Below, piece by piece: positions 11,397 to 22,934 of a stretch of 64,000 nt of DNA (the first letter of the stretch is position 1; the number at the start of each line of letters is the position of its first letter). The stretch is from Pegoplata infirma (Eukaryota > Arthropoda > Insecta > Diptera > Anthomyiidae): assembly GCA_963921195.1 (NCBI GenBank), contig OY992536.1, positions 232,536,023 through 232,600,022 on the forward strand, read 5' to 3'. The position numbers and the translations under genes were made by a program. The notes beneath the pieces are model-generated. The model did no database searches, had not been told where the DNA came from, and worked only from the letters and a program-made list of their open reading frames with translations.

Positions 11397-13140
11397 AATA
11401 GATACATTTTTGTAATTCATAAAATTGATGACATGTAACATTGGACTTAAATTGATGTAACATTTTATCAAATTGATGTAACTTTTCATCAATAGGAAGA
11501 AGCTGTACCTTTGGGCGTGGTTTTGGCTGGAATATAAGTCAGCCATCCAAGTCAGTAAATGGACATGAAAGTTTAAATATTACACTCACTTACTTTTCGT
11601 ACTTTTGATAAACATGTGAAACATTTTAAATCCGGAAGAAGCTCAAAAGGTTTGGACCAATAGGATTAGGAGATGATTCAATGTTTTTAGGTCTGCCCCT
11701 TTTGTGGGCGTTTGGAGGGTATAAAAGATTTGCCACAGCCTAATTTATCAATATACTCATTACCACACACCCAGGGAAGAGATATGATTGTGGCAACCAT
11801 AATTTAATAGTGTCATATTATGATTGAAAATTTTATCATAACTTGTTTGTAGCAATCATAACATTTTTGCAGCAATCATGTTATGATGCTTAATATTCGA
11901 AAAATTATAATTCATGACCATAATATGATTGCAATAAAAATTTTATGATTACTATTTCGCATCAATTTTCTGACGAGAATACCTTTATTAACATTAATTG
12001 CCTAGTCAAATTTGCAGTTTGAGAGCCACAGGTTACTTGAGGGCATTAAACTGTTTTAGTATACATTAATATAAATTCAAATCTCTAGAGGAATTTTTTA
12101 AAAATAAAATATTAACAGCAACAACATTAAAATAAACAACAAAATTAATGAATTATTGATTTGTTATGAATTTAAGCATTCATAATAAAACTTTATCTTA
12201 CTCTTTGGCAACAGCCAAAAACGATTTAAAAACACTTTTCAAGAAAATTAAAGACTCATAAAATATATAAATCTATGTCCGATAAATGTTGAAAAAAAAA
12301 AATTACATGCAATGTAATTTAAATTGGTTAACTAAGACTTTATGTTACCCTATATATTTTTTTAATTTTCTATTTTTTATGTAAAAAAGATTTAAGAATC
12401 AAGCACATTATTCATTTTTACGGAAATATTTTCAGATTCTTAAACAATTTTAAAATTACACCTTTTTCAAATGTAGCTCGAATCTGATTAATCTGACATC
12501 GAAAATTTCATATGATATTTTGTAAAATTCATTTGAAATTGTAAATCAGTACTTTTAAGTAAAACCAGTTATATCCTAACGTTTTTCTAAATGCAATGTT
12601 ATTTAAAGTTATATAAAATTTCGTTACTAACTCACACACTGCTGTACCACAACCTAATGTAGGCTACTTGAAACGAATATTGTTAGTATGTCAGGTTCTT
12701 TTGTGGCATAAACAACTGCCAGACTTAATAAAAAACGCAACCTAAACAAGTGTAGGCATGCATGGTTCTGTTTTTTTTACGTTTTTTTTTTTTTTTGTAG
12801 CAACATTAAAAAAAACAAGATGTGCACCATGCAGAGAGATGATAAACACCACGTAAATTGTTAAGTAAATAGTCACGTGATGCACTTTTTTTGCAATCAT
12901 ATACAAATCGCTCCAGAGACACAGGCACATAACAACAACGGCTCAAACACACATGGTAATACAAATAAAAATAGCAAAAAAAAAAAAAGTGACAACCAGT
13001 CCGACGATCCGTTTAATGGGCGGACAGACTTTACACATGGACATTAGGATGGAACTATATTATATGGTTCCTATTTACGACCTTAAACAAGTTGTTCAAC
13101 AAAACACCAATAATAGAATAAGACGGTAATTGACCCAGAA
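11397..13140. other. AT-rich non-coding stretch
   Basis: No gene recognised. 11430-11500 holds a TTGATGTAAC...TTTTCATCAA repeat also seen near 18060-18110 and 19360-19410. 11690-11755 resembles a type-C DINE 3' region (CCCCTTTTGTGGGCG, GGAGGGTATAAAAGATT). The ATGATTGCAATCAT-type runs at 11780-11950 look like a degraded palindromic element. The rest is featureless. Confidence 0.4.
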
Positions 13141-13164
13141 CCAGTGCCGTTTTAACCATTAGGA

Positions 13165-13590
13165 CCCACTGAGATTCTGACACATTTTTGTATAGAAAGT
13201 CTCAAATTCTGAAATATTTTTCGTACAGAAACAGTCTCAGACTCTGAGACATTTTTCGTATAGAAAAAGTCTCAGATTCTAAGACATTTTTCTTATAGAG
13301 AAAGTCTCAAATTCTGTAACATTTTTCGTATAGAAAAAGTATCAGACTTTGACACATTTTTGTATAGAAAAAGTCTTAGATTCTGAAACATTTTTCGTAT
13401 AGAAAAATTCTCAGATTTTGAGAATCTAAGACATTTTTCGTATAGAAAAGGTCTATGAGACATTTTTCGTATAGAAAAGGTCTATGAGACATTTTTAGAA
13501 TAAAAAAGGTCTCAGATTTTGAGAAATTTTTCGTTAAAAAAATGTCTAAGGTTCTGACTCATTTTGCCTATAGAAAATGTTTCAGATTCT
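13165..13590. repeat. Minisatellite (AGATTCTGAGACATTTTTCG type)
   Basis: About nine to ten monomers of roughly 40-50 bp, each with CTCAGATTCTGAGAC or a variant plus ATTTTTCGTATAGAAAAAG. Same family as the arrays inside the hATs at 43225-45054 and 50138-51964. A CAGTGCCGTTTTAACC at 13142 just before it could be a hAT end, but no partner was found. Confidence 0.7.
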
Positions 13591-13769
13591 GTCACTATGC
13601 TCTGCCAAAACAGAGAGTGGAAGAGAGGAATTTTGTTTAAAACTTTAATTTTTAATTACTTGTTTCTCTTAGTTTGCTAATGTGGATTTGTTAAGACTAA
13701 CAATTTTTTTTTAAAAATTCTCTTTCTTTCTTTCACCCTCTCTTTCTTTTTTGACAAAGCATAGTGATA
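13591..13769. mobile_element. Small hairpin MITE, TIR TCACTATGCT
   Basis: TCACTATGCTCTGCCAAAAC on the left pairs with GACAAAGCATAGTGA on the right. The inner AGAGTGGAAGAGAGGAATT pairs with AATTCTCTTTCTTTC...CTCTCT. No clear TSD. It abuts the minisatellite. Confidence 0.5.
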
Positions 13770-13825
13770 TGCAAACTCTTAATGTTATAGCACTCAATAA
13801 ACAAAATAAATTTGTTAAGTAATTA

Positions 13826-15418
13826 CACTGTGCAACAAATTTTGGGTCATCTCTTTGAGCCTCAATGCCTTCAACGCCATATGAAAGTAGACCATCAAAT
13901 GGACAAAATCATCAAAGGGTTTTGCAAAGTCAGTTCGGATTTCTTTTTTATAGCCCACTGAAGTTTTTATTTTTTTATCAAAGGCGTTTGGAAAACGTCA
14001 AAAATACAATAATAAAAACTCATCTGAGCTTCAAAATATGATTTGATGTTTTCAGTGAAATTGTATGGCGGTTCTTTTCTTAGAACATTTTAACCCCATA
14101 ACTGCCATTTTAAGGGGTCATTTTAGTCCTTTTTCAAAAGCTAAACACAGAAATCTAATAAAACGTCCATTTAGAGGGTTAAAATGTTCTAAAAATATTT
14201 TCCTCATAAAATTTCACTAGGGGTTGTCCAATGTTCAAAGTTTGTGCCACATGCGAAAAATGCTTAAAAAGGGTTAAGTATAAATAATCAATGTTTGTTA
14301 TTTTTTTTTTTGCTAAAGCAGTGTTAAAATATATCGACAAAAAACCGTGCAAATATACTTCTGAGCTAAAAATGATGTTCTGATGTGTTTTATAAAATTT
14401 TATGATGATTATTTTCTTTGACCTAATTAACCCTCTAGCTACCGTTTTACGGGGTCATTTTCGTCCTTTTTTAAAAGAAATACAAAAAAGTCTATAAAAA
14501 AAGACTGTTAGAGGGTTAAAATGTTCTACAAATATTTTATGCATCAAATTTTACTAGGGATCGTCAAAGCCAAAAAAGACATTTGGACTATGTAAAATGC
14601 TAAAAAAAAGTATGTGCAAAAATTGTGTGTGCAAATTTTACAACTTTACTTTTTTTAGCATTTTACATAGTCAAATGTATTTTTTGGCTTCGACGATCCC
14701 TAGTAAAATTTGATGCAGAAAATATTTGTAGAACATTTTGACCCTCTAACAGTATTTTTTTATTGAATTTTTTGTATTTCTTTTATAAAAGGACAAAAAT
14801 GACCCCGTTAAACGGGAGCTAGAGGGTTAATTTGGTCAAAGAAAATAATCATCATAAAATTTTATAAAACACATCACAACATCTTTTTTAGCTCAGAAGT
14901 ATATTTGCACTGTTTTTTGTCGATATATTTTAACACTGCTTTGGCAAAAAAAAATATCAAACATTGATTATTTATACTTAACCCTTTTTAAGAATTTTGT
15001 GCATGTGGCACAAACTTTGAACATTTGACAACCCCTAGTGAAATTTTATGGGGAAAATATTTGTAGAACATTTAAACCCTCTAAATGGACGTTTTATTAG
15101 ACTTCTGTGTTTAACTTTTGAAAAAGGACTAAAATGACCCCTTAAAATGGCAGTTATAGGGTTAAAATGTTCTAAGAAAAGAACCGCCATACAATTTCAC
15201 TGAAAACATCAAACCATATTTTGAAGCTCAGATGAGTTTTTATTATTGTATTTTTGACGTTTTCCAAACGCCTTTGATAAAAAAATAAAAACTTCAGTGG
15301 GCTATAAAAATGAAATCCGAACTGACTTTGCAAAACCCTTTGGTAATTTTGTCCATTTGATGGTCTACTTTCAAATGGCGTTGAAGCCATTGAGGCTCAT
15401 TTTTCTTGTTGCACAGTG
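13826..15418. mobile_element. Snapback element with TTA TSD (PIF/Harbinger-like)
   Basis: Almost the whole 1593 bp is one palindrome with about 790-bp arms: CACTGTGCAACAAATTTTGG at the left and TTCTTGTTGCACAGTG at the right. Inner blocks (TTTGCAAAGTCAGTTCGG, CATCTGAGCTTCAAAATATG, the AACCCTCTAACAG region) also appear inverted. TTA flanks both ends (13823-13825 and 15419-15421); a 3-bp TTA/TAA target is typical of PIF/Harbinger. No transposase. The centre lies near 14620. Confidence 0.7.
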
Positions 15419-15516
15419 TTATTTGTTGTTATGCTTTAGGTAAGTGGCTAGAGGCTAAGCCTAACAAACGAGGGTTCCAAATCTTGGTGGGGATAAGATA
15501 AAAAGATGTTAATAAT
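15419..15516 (+). repeat. Possible degenerate tRNA-like/SINE head
   Basis: TAGGTAAGTGGCTAGAGGC resembles an A box and GGGTTCCAAATC a B box, 40 bp apart. No tail shared with the other SINEs is seen, so this is tentative. Confidence 0.25.
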
Positions 15517-16039
15517 AAACAAGTAGAAAAGTTAAATTCGACTTGGAAGAATCTATGAATACCCTCCAAAATGCCCTTTTTAAGTGATAGTAAATTTTCT
15601 AACGTGAAAAAATAACATTTTTGATTAGAAATATTTTATTTTGTGTAAGACAACTTTTTGTCTAGTATTTTTTGAAAAAAAAAAAAAAAAAAAAATAATT
15701 TAGAAATTTTTTTTGAGTGTAAATTTTTTTTTGAGTGTAAAAATTTTTTTTGAGTGTAAAATTTTTTTTGAGTGTAAAATTTTTTTTCAGTGTAAAATTT
15801 TTTTCGAGTGTATTTTTTTTAGTGTAAAAATATTTTTGAATCACAAAAAAAAGATGTAAAATATTTTTGTGACTTACAAATTTAAGGTGAAACTAATCAG
15901 AAGTTAACGGTTTTGCTAATAACTTTTGAACCACTGAACCGATTTGGCTGAAATTCAATACGAACTATGCCAAGCTTCAGCATCCTCAGACGAAAACTTC
16001 GAATCTTTTGGCCAAATGTTATATCAAATATTGAGCTAC

Positions 16040-16289
16040 TTCGGAAATCAAATCTGATAGATGTGGCAACTGAGATTCGAAAACGAAAATGGCAATAGAT
16101 TGGTCACACACTTCGATGTCCAGATGAAAAAATCGCCAAGCATGCGTTACGTTGGAACCGCGTCATCAAGCAGGACGAAGAGTTGGAAGGCCTTGAATAA
16201 CTTGGAGACGTTTCACCGAAGCCGAAATGAGATCTGTGGGTTTAACATGGGACGAAGCTAGAAATGTAGCCCAAAACCGAGTACCGTAG
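16040..16289 (+). pseudogene. LINE reverse-transcriptase C-terminal remnant
   Basis: Two frames together read like the C-terminal tail of a non-LTR retrotransposon pol. First comes DVATEIRKRKWQ-stop-IGHTLRCPDEKIAKHALRW (about 16060-16160). Then, after a frameshift, GRRVGRP-stop-ITWRRFTEAEM and LTWDEARNVAQNRV (16170-16287). The order, 'IGH.LR', 'GRP..TWRR' then 'A.NR', is the usual one for this tail. Stops and the frameshift show it is dead. No 5' part is present and the clade cannot be set. Confidence 0.7.
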
Positions 16290-16439
16290 ACTTCTGAATA
16301 GGTTGTGTGGATAGCCCTATATGGAACTTATACTTTTCAAAAACTGGGCTAAGGAGGCGTGGTCAAATATTGCAAAAATGGTAAAATTTTTGGCGAGTTG
16401 CCTTGTTTAAATATTTATCACATTAAAACGGAATGCACC

Positions 16440-17039
16440 ACAATCTTTAAAATATGCATTCTTAAATAGTTTTGTATGGGCTATCGATTAAATTTTTTTT
16501 TTTTGGAAAATTTTCAGAACCCTTTCTGAAATGTTCCATTTTTTAAAAGTCAATTTATCAAAAATCCGGCCACTTTTTTTTTAAGTTTAGATTTTTGTCC
16601 ATCCACACAAAAAAATTCAGAAACACTTCTTCGCTTTTTTTCGAGAAAATCGCATTTGAATTTTAAATTTCATAACAATTTAGTAATTTGCTTGTATTTT
16701 CTTGTTTTAACAGAGCGTATGAGTAATATCTATGCAATTAATAATACTCATTCGCAACGTTAAAACAAGAATATATAAATAAATTACAAAATTGTTATGA
16801 AATTTAAAATTCAAATGCTATTTTCTCGAAAAAAAAACGAAGAACGTGTTTCTGAATTTCTTTGTGTGGATGGACAAACATCTAAACTTAAAAAATAAAA
16901 AAGGGACCTGATTTTTGATAAATTGACATTTTTAAAAAATTAAAAATTTCAGAACGGGTTATGAAAATTAAAAAAAAAAAATTAATCGATAGCCCATACA
17001 AAACTATGTATATCAGAATGTAAATTTTTGAGATTGTGA
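16440..17039. mobile_element. Palindromic MITE, about 600 bp
   Basis: ACAATCTTTAAAATATGCAT and TTTGTATGGGCTATCGATTA on the left pair with TTAATCGATAGCCCATACAA and AATGTAAATTTTTGAGATTGT on the right. The arms continue through TGTGTGGATGGACAAA-type sequence to a centre near 16735. It lies next to the LINE remnant inside the type-B DINE. No clear TSD. Confidence 0.6.
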
Positions 17040-17344
17040 GAAACGAAAAACCCTTGCCGAAATTCAGTCATTGCTCATCATGTTTGAACCACTGGACCGA
17101 TTTTGCTGGATTTCAATACCAACCTGACCAGGTAAATGCCCAATATATATGCCAAACTTTAGGAGCCTCCGTAAAGTCTTTCAAAAGTTACCGTGTTTTT
17201 AACAGACAGACGGATGGACGGACATTGCTAGATCGTCTTAAAATCGATCAAGGATCATCAATATATATACTTTATGGGGTCCTAAACCAATATTTCGAGG
17301 TGTTACAAACGGAATGACAAACCTATATATATCCTCTATCAGTA

Positions 17345-17880
17345 CACCATTTACAGAGGTAATTCGAAAAAGATCAATTGTAATTCAAAGATTCTATTTG
17401 TAATTCGAAGATTCCATTTGTAATTCGAAGATTCCATTTGTAATTCGAAGATTCTATTTGTAATTCGAATACTCCAATTGTAATTCGAAGATTCCATTTG
17501 TAATTCGAAGATTCCAATTGTATTTCGAAAAAGATAAATTTTAATTCGAAAAAGATCAATTGTTATTCGAAAAAGATCAATTGTAATTCGAAAAAGATCA
17601 ATTGTAATTCGTAAAAGATCAATTGATCTTTTTCGAATTACAGTTGATCTTTTTCGAAATACAATTGATCTTTTTCGAATTACAATTGATCTTTTTCGAA
17701 TTACAATTGATCTTTTTCGAAATACAATTGGAATCTTCGAATTACAATTGGAGTATTCGAATTACAAATGGAATCTTCGAATTACAAATGGAATCTTCGA
17801 ATTACAAATGGATTCTTCGAATTACAAATAGAATCTTCGAATTACAATTGATCTTTTTCGAATTACATCTGTAAATGGTG
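17345..17880. mobile_element. TA-flanked palindrome made of an inverted 20-bp minisatellite
   Basis: TIR CACCATTTACAG / CTGTAAATGGTG, flanked by TA (17343-17344 and 17881-17882). Both arms are tandem copies of a unit of about 20 bp (GAAGATTCCATTTGTAATTC and an AAAAGATCAATTG variant) in opposite orientation around a centre near 17620. Removing it plus one TA leaves CTATCAG-TA-GAGTAGAGGG, the expected 5' end of the host DINE, so the boundary is well supported. Open frames here are repeat artefacts. Confidence 0.8.
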
Positions 17881-17896
17881 TAGAGTAGAGGGTATA

Positions 17897-18960
17897 AAAA
17901 TTAAAATCAAATTGGTGAGTAATTAAAAATAAATAAAATTGAATTAACAAAATAGTAAATAAATATACCATTGAATAATTTATTTTCTTTTTTTAAATAA
18001 AAATAAATTCTTGTTATTGATGTCACCTATTCGTCATATTATATTGAACACGTTACATTGAACGAAAATTGATGTAACATTTCATTATGTTAATGTAACT
18101 TTTCATTAATACTAAGTAGCTTTTTCTTTTAGTGTAGTATTTTTGTACTATTTTTTATACTTAAAATTGTCTGATTTTCTTAGCATTATTGTTACCCAAA
18201 GCTAAAAATTTAGTGCCACCCTAATACCTGTATAATACCAACAGTTGTTAATACTTTTGCTTGATTGGCTGCATCACTGGCACTTGACCAGGCTTAGTTA
18301 GATCGTCATCGTCATCATCATCATTACTAACCAACTTTTAGAGTGCCTGTTTGCCTTAGTAGTTTGTTTGGTTAGGACTGTCCGGTTGTCCGTCTGTCTG
18401 CCCATCAGATTGGCATGCCTGCCTGCCTGTCAGTTGCTTGATTGTTCATTTTTATGTGGTGTTGTGTATCATTTGATGGTCATTTTGTTGTTTATATTTT
18501 TTTCTGTAAATGTTGTGTTTTTTTCACTCTCTACTTCTTATTTGTGTGGTAATATTTTATAGTGTCAGTGTTAAATTGCAATTTTTATCGTCAATAAAAC
18601 CGCTGCATTCATGTCTGAATGCGCTCTGTAGGAATTCAAAAATAATTAATGCTTGTGAAAAAAAATGTACTCTTTAAAACACTTTTTATTTTGTATAAGA
18701 ATTAAAATTGAAAAAATAATTAAATTTTTATAACGATTTGATTTGACTTGAGATAATTTTCTTAAATTTGAAAATTATTTATAAGTTCTGAAATCATACA
18801 GATTCTAAATCCCTCAGCCAAGAAAGATGGGATATACATATTCATATTGACAATTCGTAAACTTAAAAAAAAAGCTTCTTTATATTGATGAAGAAGCTTT
18901 TTCTTTATATTGGTGAAGAAGCTTTTTCATCAATACGAAAAAATGGGGGGGGGGGGGGGT
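17897..18960. other. Non-coding stretch, possibly lower-copy sequence
   Basis: No gene recognised. A TGATGTAACATTTCATT repeat lies at 18060-18110, a GTCATC microsatellite at 18304-18325, and a pyrimidine-rich CTGTCTGCC/GCCTGCCTGCC tract at 18385-18430. The short hairpin AAGCTTCTTCATCAATATAA is duplicated at 18870-18930, and a run of G follows at 18945-18959. No matching termini were seen in most of it. Confidence 0.4.
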
Positions 18961-19090
18961 TGGGGCTGTAGGCTAGTTGGTAGCGTGCTAGCATATAAAA
19001 CAGGTGGTCGTGGGTTCGATTCCCACAAAAACCCTTGGTCGATTTCGCAACAACGAGAAGACGGTCATTGTTACCAGTTCTCGTTTAAGT
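18961..19090 (+). repeat. tRNA-derived SINE, complete head
   Basis: A-box-like TAGGCTAGTTGG (18969-18980) and B-box GGTTCGATTCC (19013-19023), about 33 bp apart, head a tail ACGGTCATTGTTACCAG shared with the copy at 1-105. An AT-rich 3' region follows, ending in poly-A near 19120-19132. The head does not fold with a good acceptor stem, so this is a SINE and not a tRNA gene. A short open frame across it is incidental. Confidence 0.75.
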
Positions 19091-19803
19091 AGGTTAAAAT
19101 TATTTAAAATAATTTGTAATTAAAAAAAAAAATACGAAGAAATATTATATAATCTTTTTTCCAATGTAACTTATCCTAATATCATGATGCATTAATAACA
19201 TTTTTATGTAATGCTTCACCATAATGTTGACTTGTTTGATCAATGTGATGACAGTTTTTCATAAGCTTTGAAGATGTTCCATCATTATTATGTTTCATGA
19301 TTATAATAATCATATGTTCTTTGTAATACTGATGCTTTGTAATATTGTTACATTGTACAAAAATTAATTAAATATTTCATAATTTTGATGTTACTTTTCA
19401 TCAATATTTTAAAGTTAATTCATATAAAAAAATTATAAAAAATATTTTTTTTAATGAATTTTTTACTCCAAAACATAAAAAAAAATTTTGTTTTCAAAAC
19501 TTAGAAAATTTTAAAACAAATTTAGAAAATTTTTGAATATTTTTATTCTTATTGTATTTTTAAGCTTTTTATACTCCAAAAAGCCAAAAACATAAAATCT
19601 TTAACAATTTAGAAAATTTAAAATTTTTTTTCCCTAAAAGTATTTTTGATGATGGCCTAAAAAATGCAAAAAAAAATAAACAAATTTCCAAAAAAAAAAA
19701 TGTGTCCGGAACTTAAAAAACTTTCAAAAAAATGTTCGGTACTCAGAAATTTTCTTAAAAAAAGAAGAGCTTCTTCAATTGGTTTGCTATTAATTAATCA
19801 CAA
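19091..19803. other. AT-rich stretch without a gene
   Basis: Includes a diverged TGATGTTACTTTTCATCAA repeat at 19380-19410 and long A/T runs. The lysine-rich open frame near 19664 follows A-rich low-complexity sequence. Confidence 0.4.
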
Positions 19804-20169
19804 CCCTAGTAAAAATATTATGCTAATTTTACTAAATAGATCTAATTTGATCCGTAAAATGGTTGTATCAAATAATATCAAATTGTATTACTTTAGACCA
19901 AAAAATATAAAAATTGATACAACTTGATCCTGAATTTGGTCAAATCTAATTAGATCAAATTGATCTTATAATATCTATTTTTATATAATTTGATGAGCAA
20001 AACCAAAATACGAATCTAATCATATATGGAGCAATATCTAACCATATAAAGTGGATCAACCGAATCAAAGTGATAGATAAAATTTTATATAAATTTATAC
20101 GGAAGCATATTAACTCATATAAGATTATATCAAATTATATATGATTAGACCAGAAAATTTTTACTCGGG
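19804..20169. mobile_element. CCCGAGTAAAAA-type TIR element, 366 bp
   Basis: Left end CCCTAGTAAAAAT and right end TTTTTACTCGGG are inverted. AA flanks both sides (19802-19803, 20170-20171). The interior is rich in ATATGATTAGAT/GATCAAAT-like words, as in the copies at 62586 and 63069. Class not recognised. Confidence 0.6.
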
Positions 20170-20689
20170 AAGTTAAAAAATTGTAACTATTGCTTTTTTC
20201 CCATAAAGTCCTACTGTGCGATACAAATCTCAAAAAAATAAACATAAAATTTAATGAATATTAAAAAAAGAATCTGAATTTTAATTGATTTGTAATTTAT
20301 GCACATATTAGTTTATATATTATTCTTTATCTGCTAACCGAATGAATTTGAGGTGAATGTAAAAATATTTTCATTCTTGAATTCAGTGAAATCTTTTAAA
20401 AAAAATTGTATATAAATATTTTTTAAACCCCTTTTAGTCACAGACTATAGTCGATCTAAAAATGGCACAAACACATATAGTTTACATTTAAATAACCCAG
20501 CAAAAACTGAGGTTTATCAAAGCATAGCATGGGTAAAAGACTTAAGTGTTTCTAATATTTCAGATAAGAAACATTCTTTTGGCGAACAACACTCTCCATT
20601 GGGAATATTTAAGCTTTGTTTTTCAATAAATTGGATTTAAATTAACATAGAAAGAATCACTGTTCCTTATGAGCCAATAATTTACTTAT
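20170..20689. other. AT-rich stretch without a gene
   Basis: No open frame with plausible protein composition and no matched termini. 20505-20600 (AACCCAGCAAAAACTGAG onward) is less AT-rich but unrecognised. Confidence 0.35.
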
Positions 20690-22450
20690 TATATTAATGA
20701 GTTTTTGCTGATGTTTGTAACAACCCGAAATATTGGTCCTAGACTTACCTTTAAGTATACCGATCGACTTAGAATTACTTTTTAAATCAATTGAGCGATG
20801 TCCGTCCGTCTGTATATCGCTACCTCAAAATACGAATGTCGTATGTAGCAAAACTCAACTTTTCAGGAGACTGTTTTTAATGTTTAACATCAAATATCTT
20901 CAAAATGGTCATACGGATTTTCTCCAGTTTTAGACTGAATATAGTTTAAATATTACATTTTCATATCCCTAAGCCAAAATTACTGTAGTTATAATTACAC
21001 AGAAGTTATTAGCGTTTTGGCTTTAGAATACATTTGTCGTATGTTACATTTTTTAAACATAATGTTAATTTCTTTGAACATACGACAAAAAGCACACTGG
21101 AAATATAAAATTTAATAAAGAAAAATTACAAAATTTTGTATTTAACCCTTAAAGAAACCATTAAAAAAACATAATTACCAGGGAAGTAATATTTTTTGAA
21201 CCGATTTGCCCGAAACTTAAAATATATATAAAAGAGATTATTCTAAGGTTGTGGTGTGTCGGCTTATCGGCCATGTTAGGGGTTCAAAAAAAGGAAAAAT
21301 AATTTTTTTTTGGATTTTTGTGTAATTTTTTCTTAAGAAACTCTATGGGATTTAATACCTATCTAAAGGTGGTATAACCTTGTAAAATTTGTCTTCGTTA
21401 AATATTTTGTTCACGAAAATATGTAAATTTTGTGAGTATTTATGTGAAGACATAGACCTGCGATCTCCATATGAATATGAAATGTTCTTTAATAAATTTA
21501 AGTCGAAATGTATTTTTCCCCAAGACGATATTGCTGTTAGTTCGAAAGTTATCGGAATTTTTCCGAAGGTTCACATTGTTTCATAAGGTGGCAACACTAA
21601 ACACTGATATATCTATTAAATAGATTTTAAGTTTCAGGCGAATCGATTCATAAATGTTGGAATAATTTCATTGTTAGTATAAAAATGTATGATATACAAC
21701 AATTGTATTTTCAATTGAAAATAATAACTTTGCCCACAAAAAAATATCGTATGTCCATTATTTGTGCACATACGACAAAATACATACTCAAAAAGATAAA
21801 ATTTTGTTACATACGACAAAATGCATTCTGAATATTTCAGAAACTATAAGGTTTATGAAGGAACTGATAACACCATTAAAAAGAGCGTGCGAAATTTATT
21901 ATGAATATATCATAATCTCAAAACCGAAAAAAATTACATACGACATTCGTATTTTGAGGTAGCGATATGTTAACGATTTATGCAAGAAACATGTCGCAAT
22001 TTTCAATTAATTGACTTGAAATTTAAAACTTAAGCGTTTATTGGCATATTACAATTGGAAAAAAATCGGTTCATGTTAAGACCTAACCCCCATACAAACG
22101 TCACCTTTGAATTCGACTAAAATGAGTCTAATAAGCGTAATAAATTTTTAAATTTGGCATGTTATCGTATTTTGTATTCACAAATCATCATTTCAAATTT
22201 CAAAGGAATCGTGTCAGTCCTTCTTATAATCCCCATACAAACCACCCACCTGATATTTTCATAACTCCCTCAAAATTCATGAAAATGGGAAATAATTATT
22301 TAAAATTTTGTTTGTAGGTGTCAAAATAATTTTGCTAACCTAATCAAATCTGAAGATAGTTGGATCCTTTTTGGACTTAGTCCCTATATAAAAATTTCGT
22401 TCGATATTCAGTAAATAGGTAAGCAAATAAGCCAATTCACTCAAATTTGG
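20690..22450 (+). mobile_element. DINE type A, split by a TA-flanked insertion
   Basis: The left part (20690-20816) has GCTGATGTTTGTAACAACCC, AAATATTGGTCCTAG and GTCCGTCCGTCTG. It resumes at 21966 with TATGTTAACG, CATGTCGCAATTTTCAATTA and later type-A blocks to about 22450. Both extreme ends are lost or diverged. Removing the insert and one TA restores the spacing seen in 1705-2538. Confidence 0.65.
20817..21965. mobile_element. TIR element with TA TSD and CATACGAC motif repeats
   Basis: The TIR is 31 bp and perfect, beginning TCGCTACCTCAAAATACGAA and inverted at 21935-21965. TA flanks both sides. The word ACATACGACAAA or its reverse recurs at least seven times, mostly toward the ends (near 20838, 21028, 21081, 21749, 21769, 21812 and 21937). 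A Tc1/mariner-type insertion is inferred from the TA target. No transposase seen. Confidence 0.7.
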
Positions 22451-22934
22451 TTTATAATATAAAATTTAAATGTGTTATCTACACTAGAAAGGATGAACCG
22501 ATTTGCATGAAACTTAAAATATATGTTGCATTCCAGGCCAAATCACTCACTTTTAGACCCGACCCCCTTCGATTAATTTTTTTTTTTTTTGGATATGTTT
22601 TAGTACGTATTAAATGCAACTTGCTCTCAGATTTTTATACCATGTTGGTGTGGAGTAATCAATTTTTCAAAATGGCGATTTTTTAAAAAAAATTAAAAAA
22701 TTGAATTTTTCAATTAATTTTGACCAGTAAAAAATAAAGACATCTTGAAAAAAGTTGGACTACGTATTGTTAGTATTTAAATGTAGTTTTAGAAAAAAAA
22801 AAATATGAAAAAATTATTCGAAGTAATTATTACTTATTTTTTAACGTTTAAAAATTAAAATCGACTTTTTGAAAACGTCCGAGACCTTTGTTTTTGTTTT
22901 TTAAAAAGTCAAAAAATTCTACTCTAAATTTCGC

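Larger units (their letters stand above)
15517..17896 (-). mobile_element. DINE type B, minus strand, with three internal insertions
   Basis: The 3' end is at 15517 (AAACAAGTAGAAAAGTTAAA, GAATACCCTCC). The type-B body appears in reverse order, with CGAAATTCAGTCATTGCTCA, the GACCAGGTAAATGCCCAA block, the ACAGACGGATGGACGGACAT tract and ATATATACTTTATGGGG. The 5' terminus (GAGTAGAGGGTATA) is at 17883-17896. A LINE remnant plus palindrome (about 16005-17037) replaces a short stretch near the middle, and a TA-flanked palindrome (17345-17880) splits the 5' hairpin. Confidence 0.7.

Noticed and set aside
17345..17880. CRISPR-like regular direct repeats
   Set aside because: Units are contiguous without variable spacers, in an inverted layout, with TIR and TA TSD, in eukaryotic DNA.
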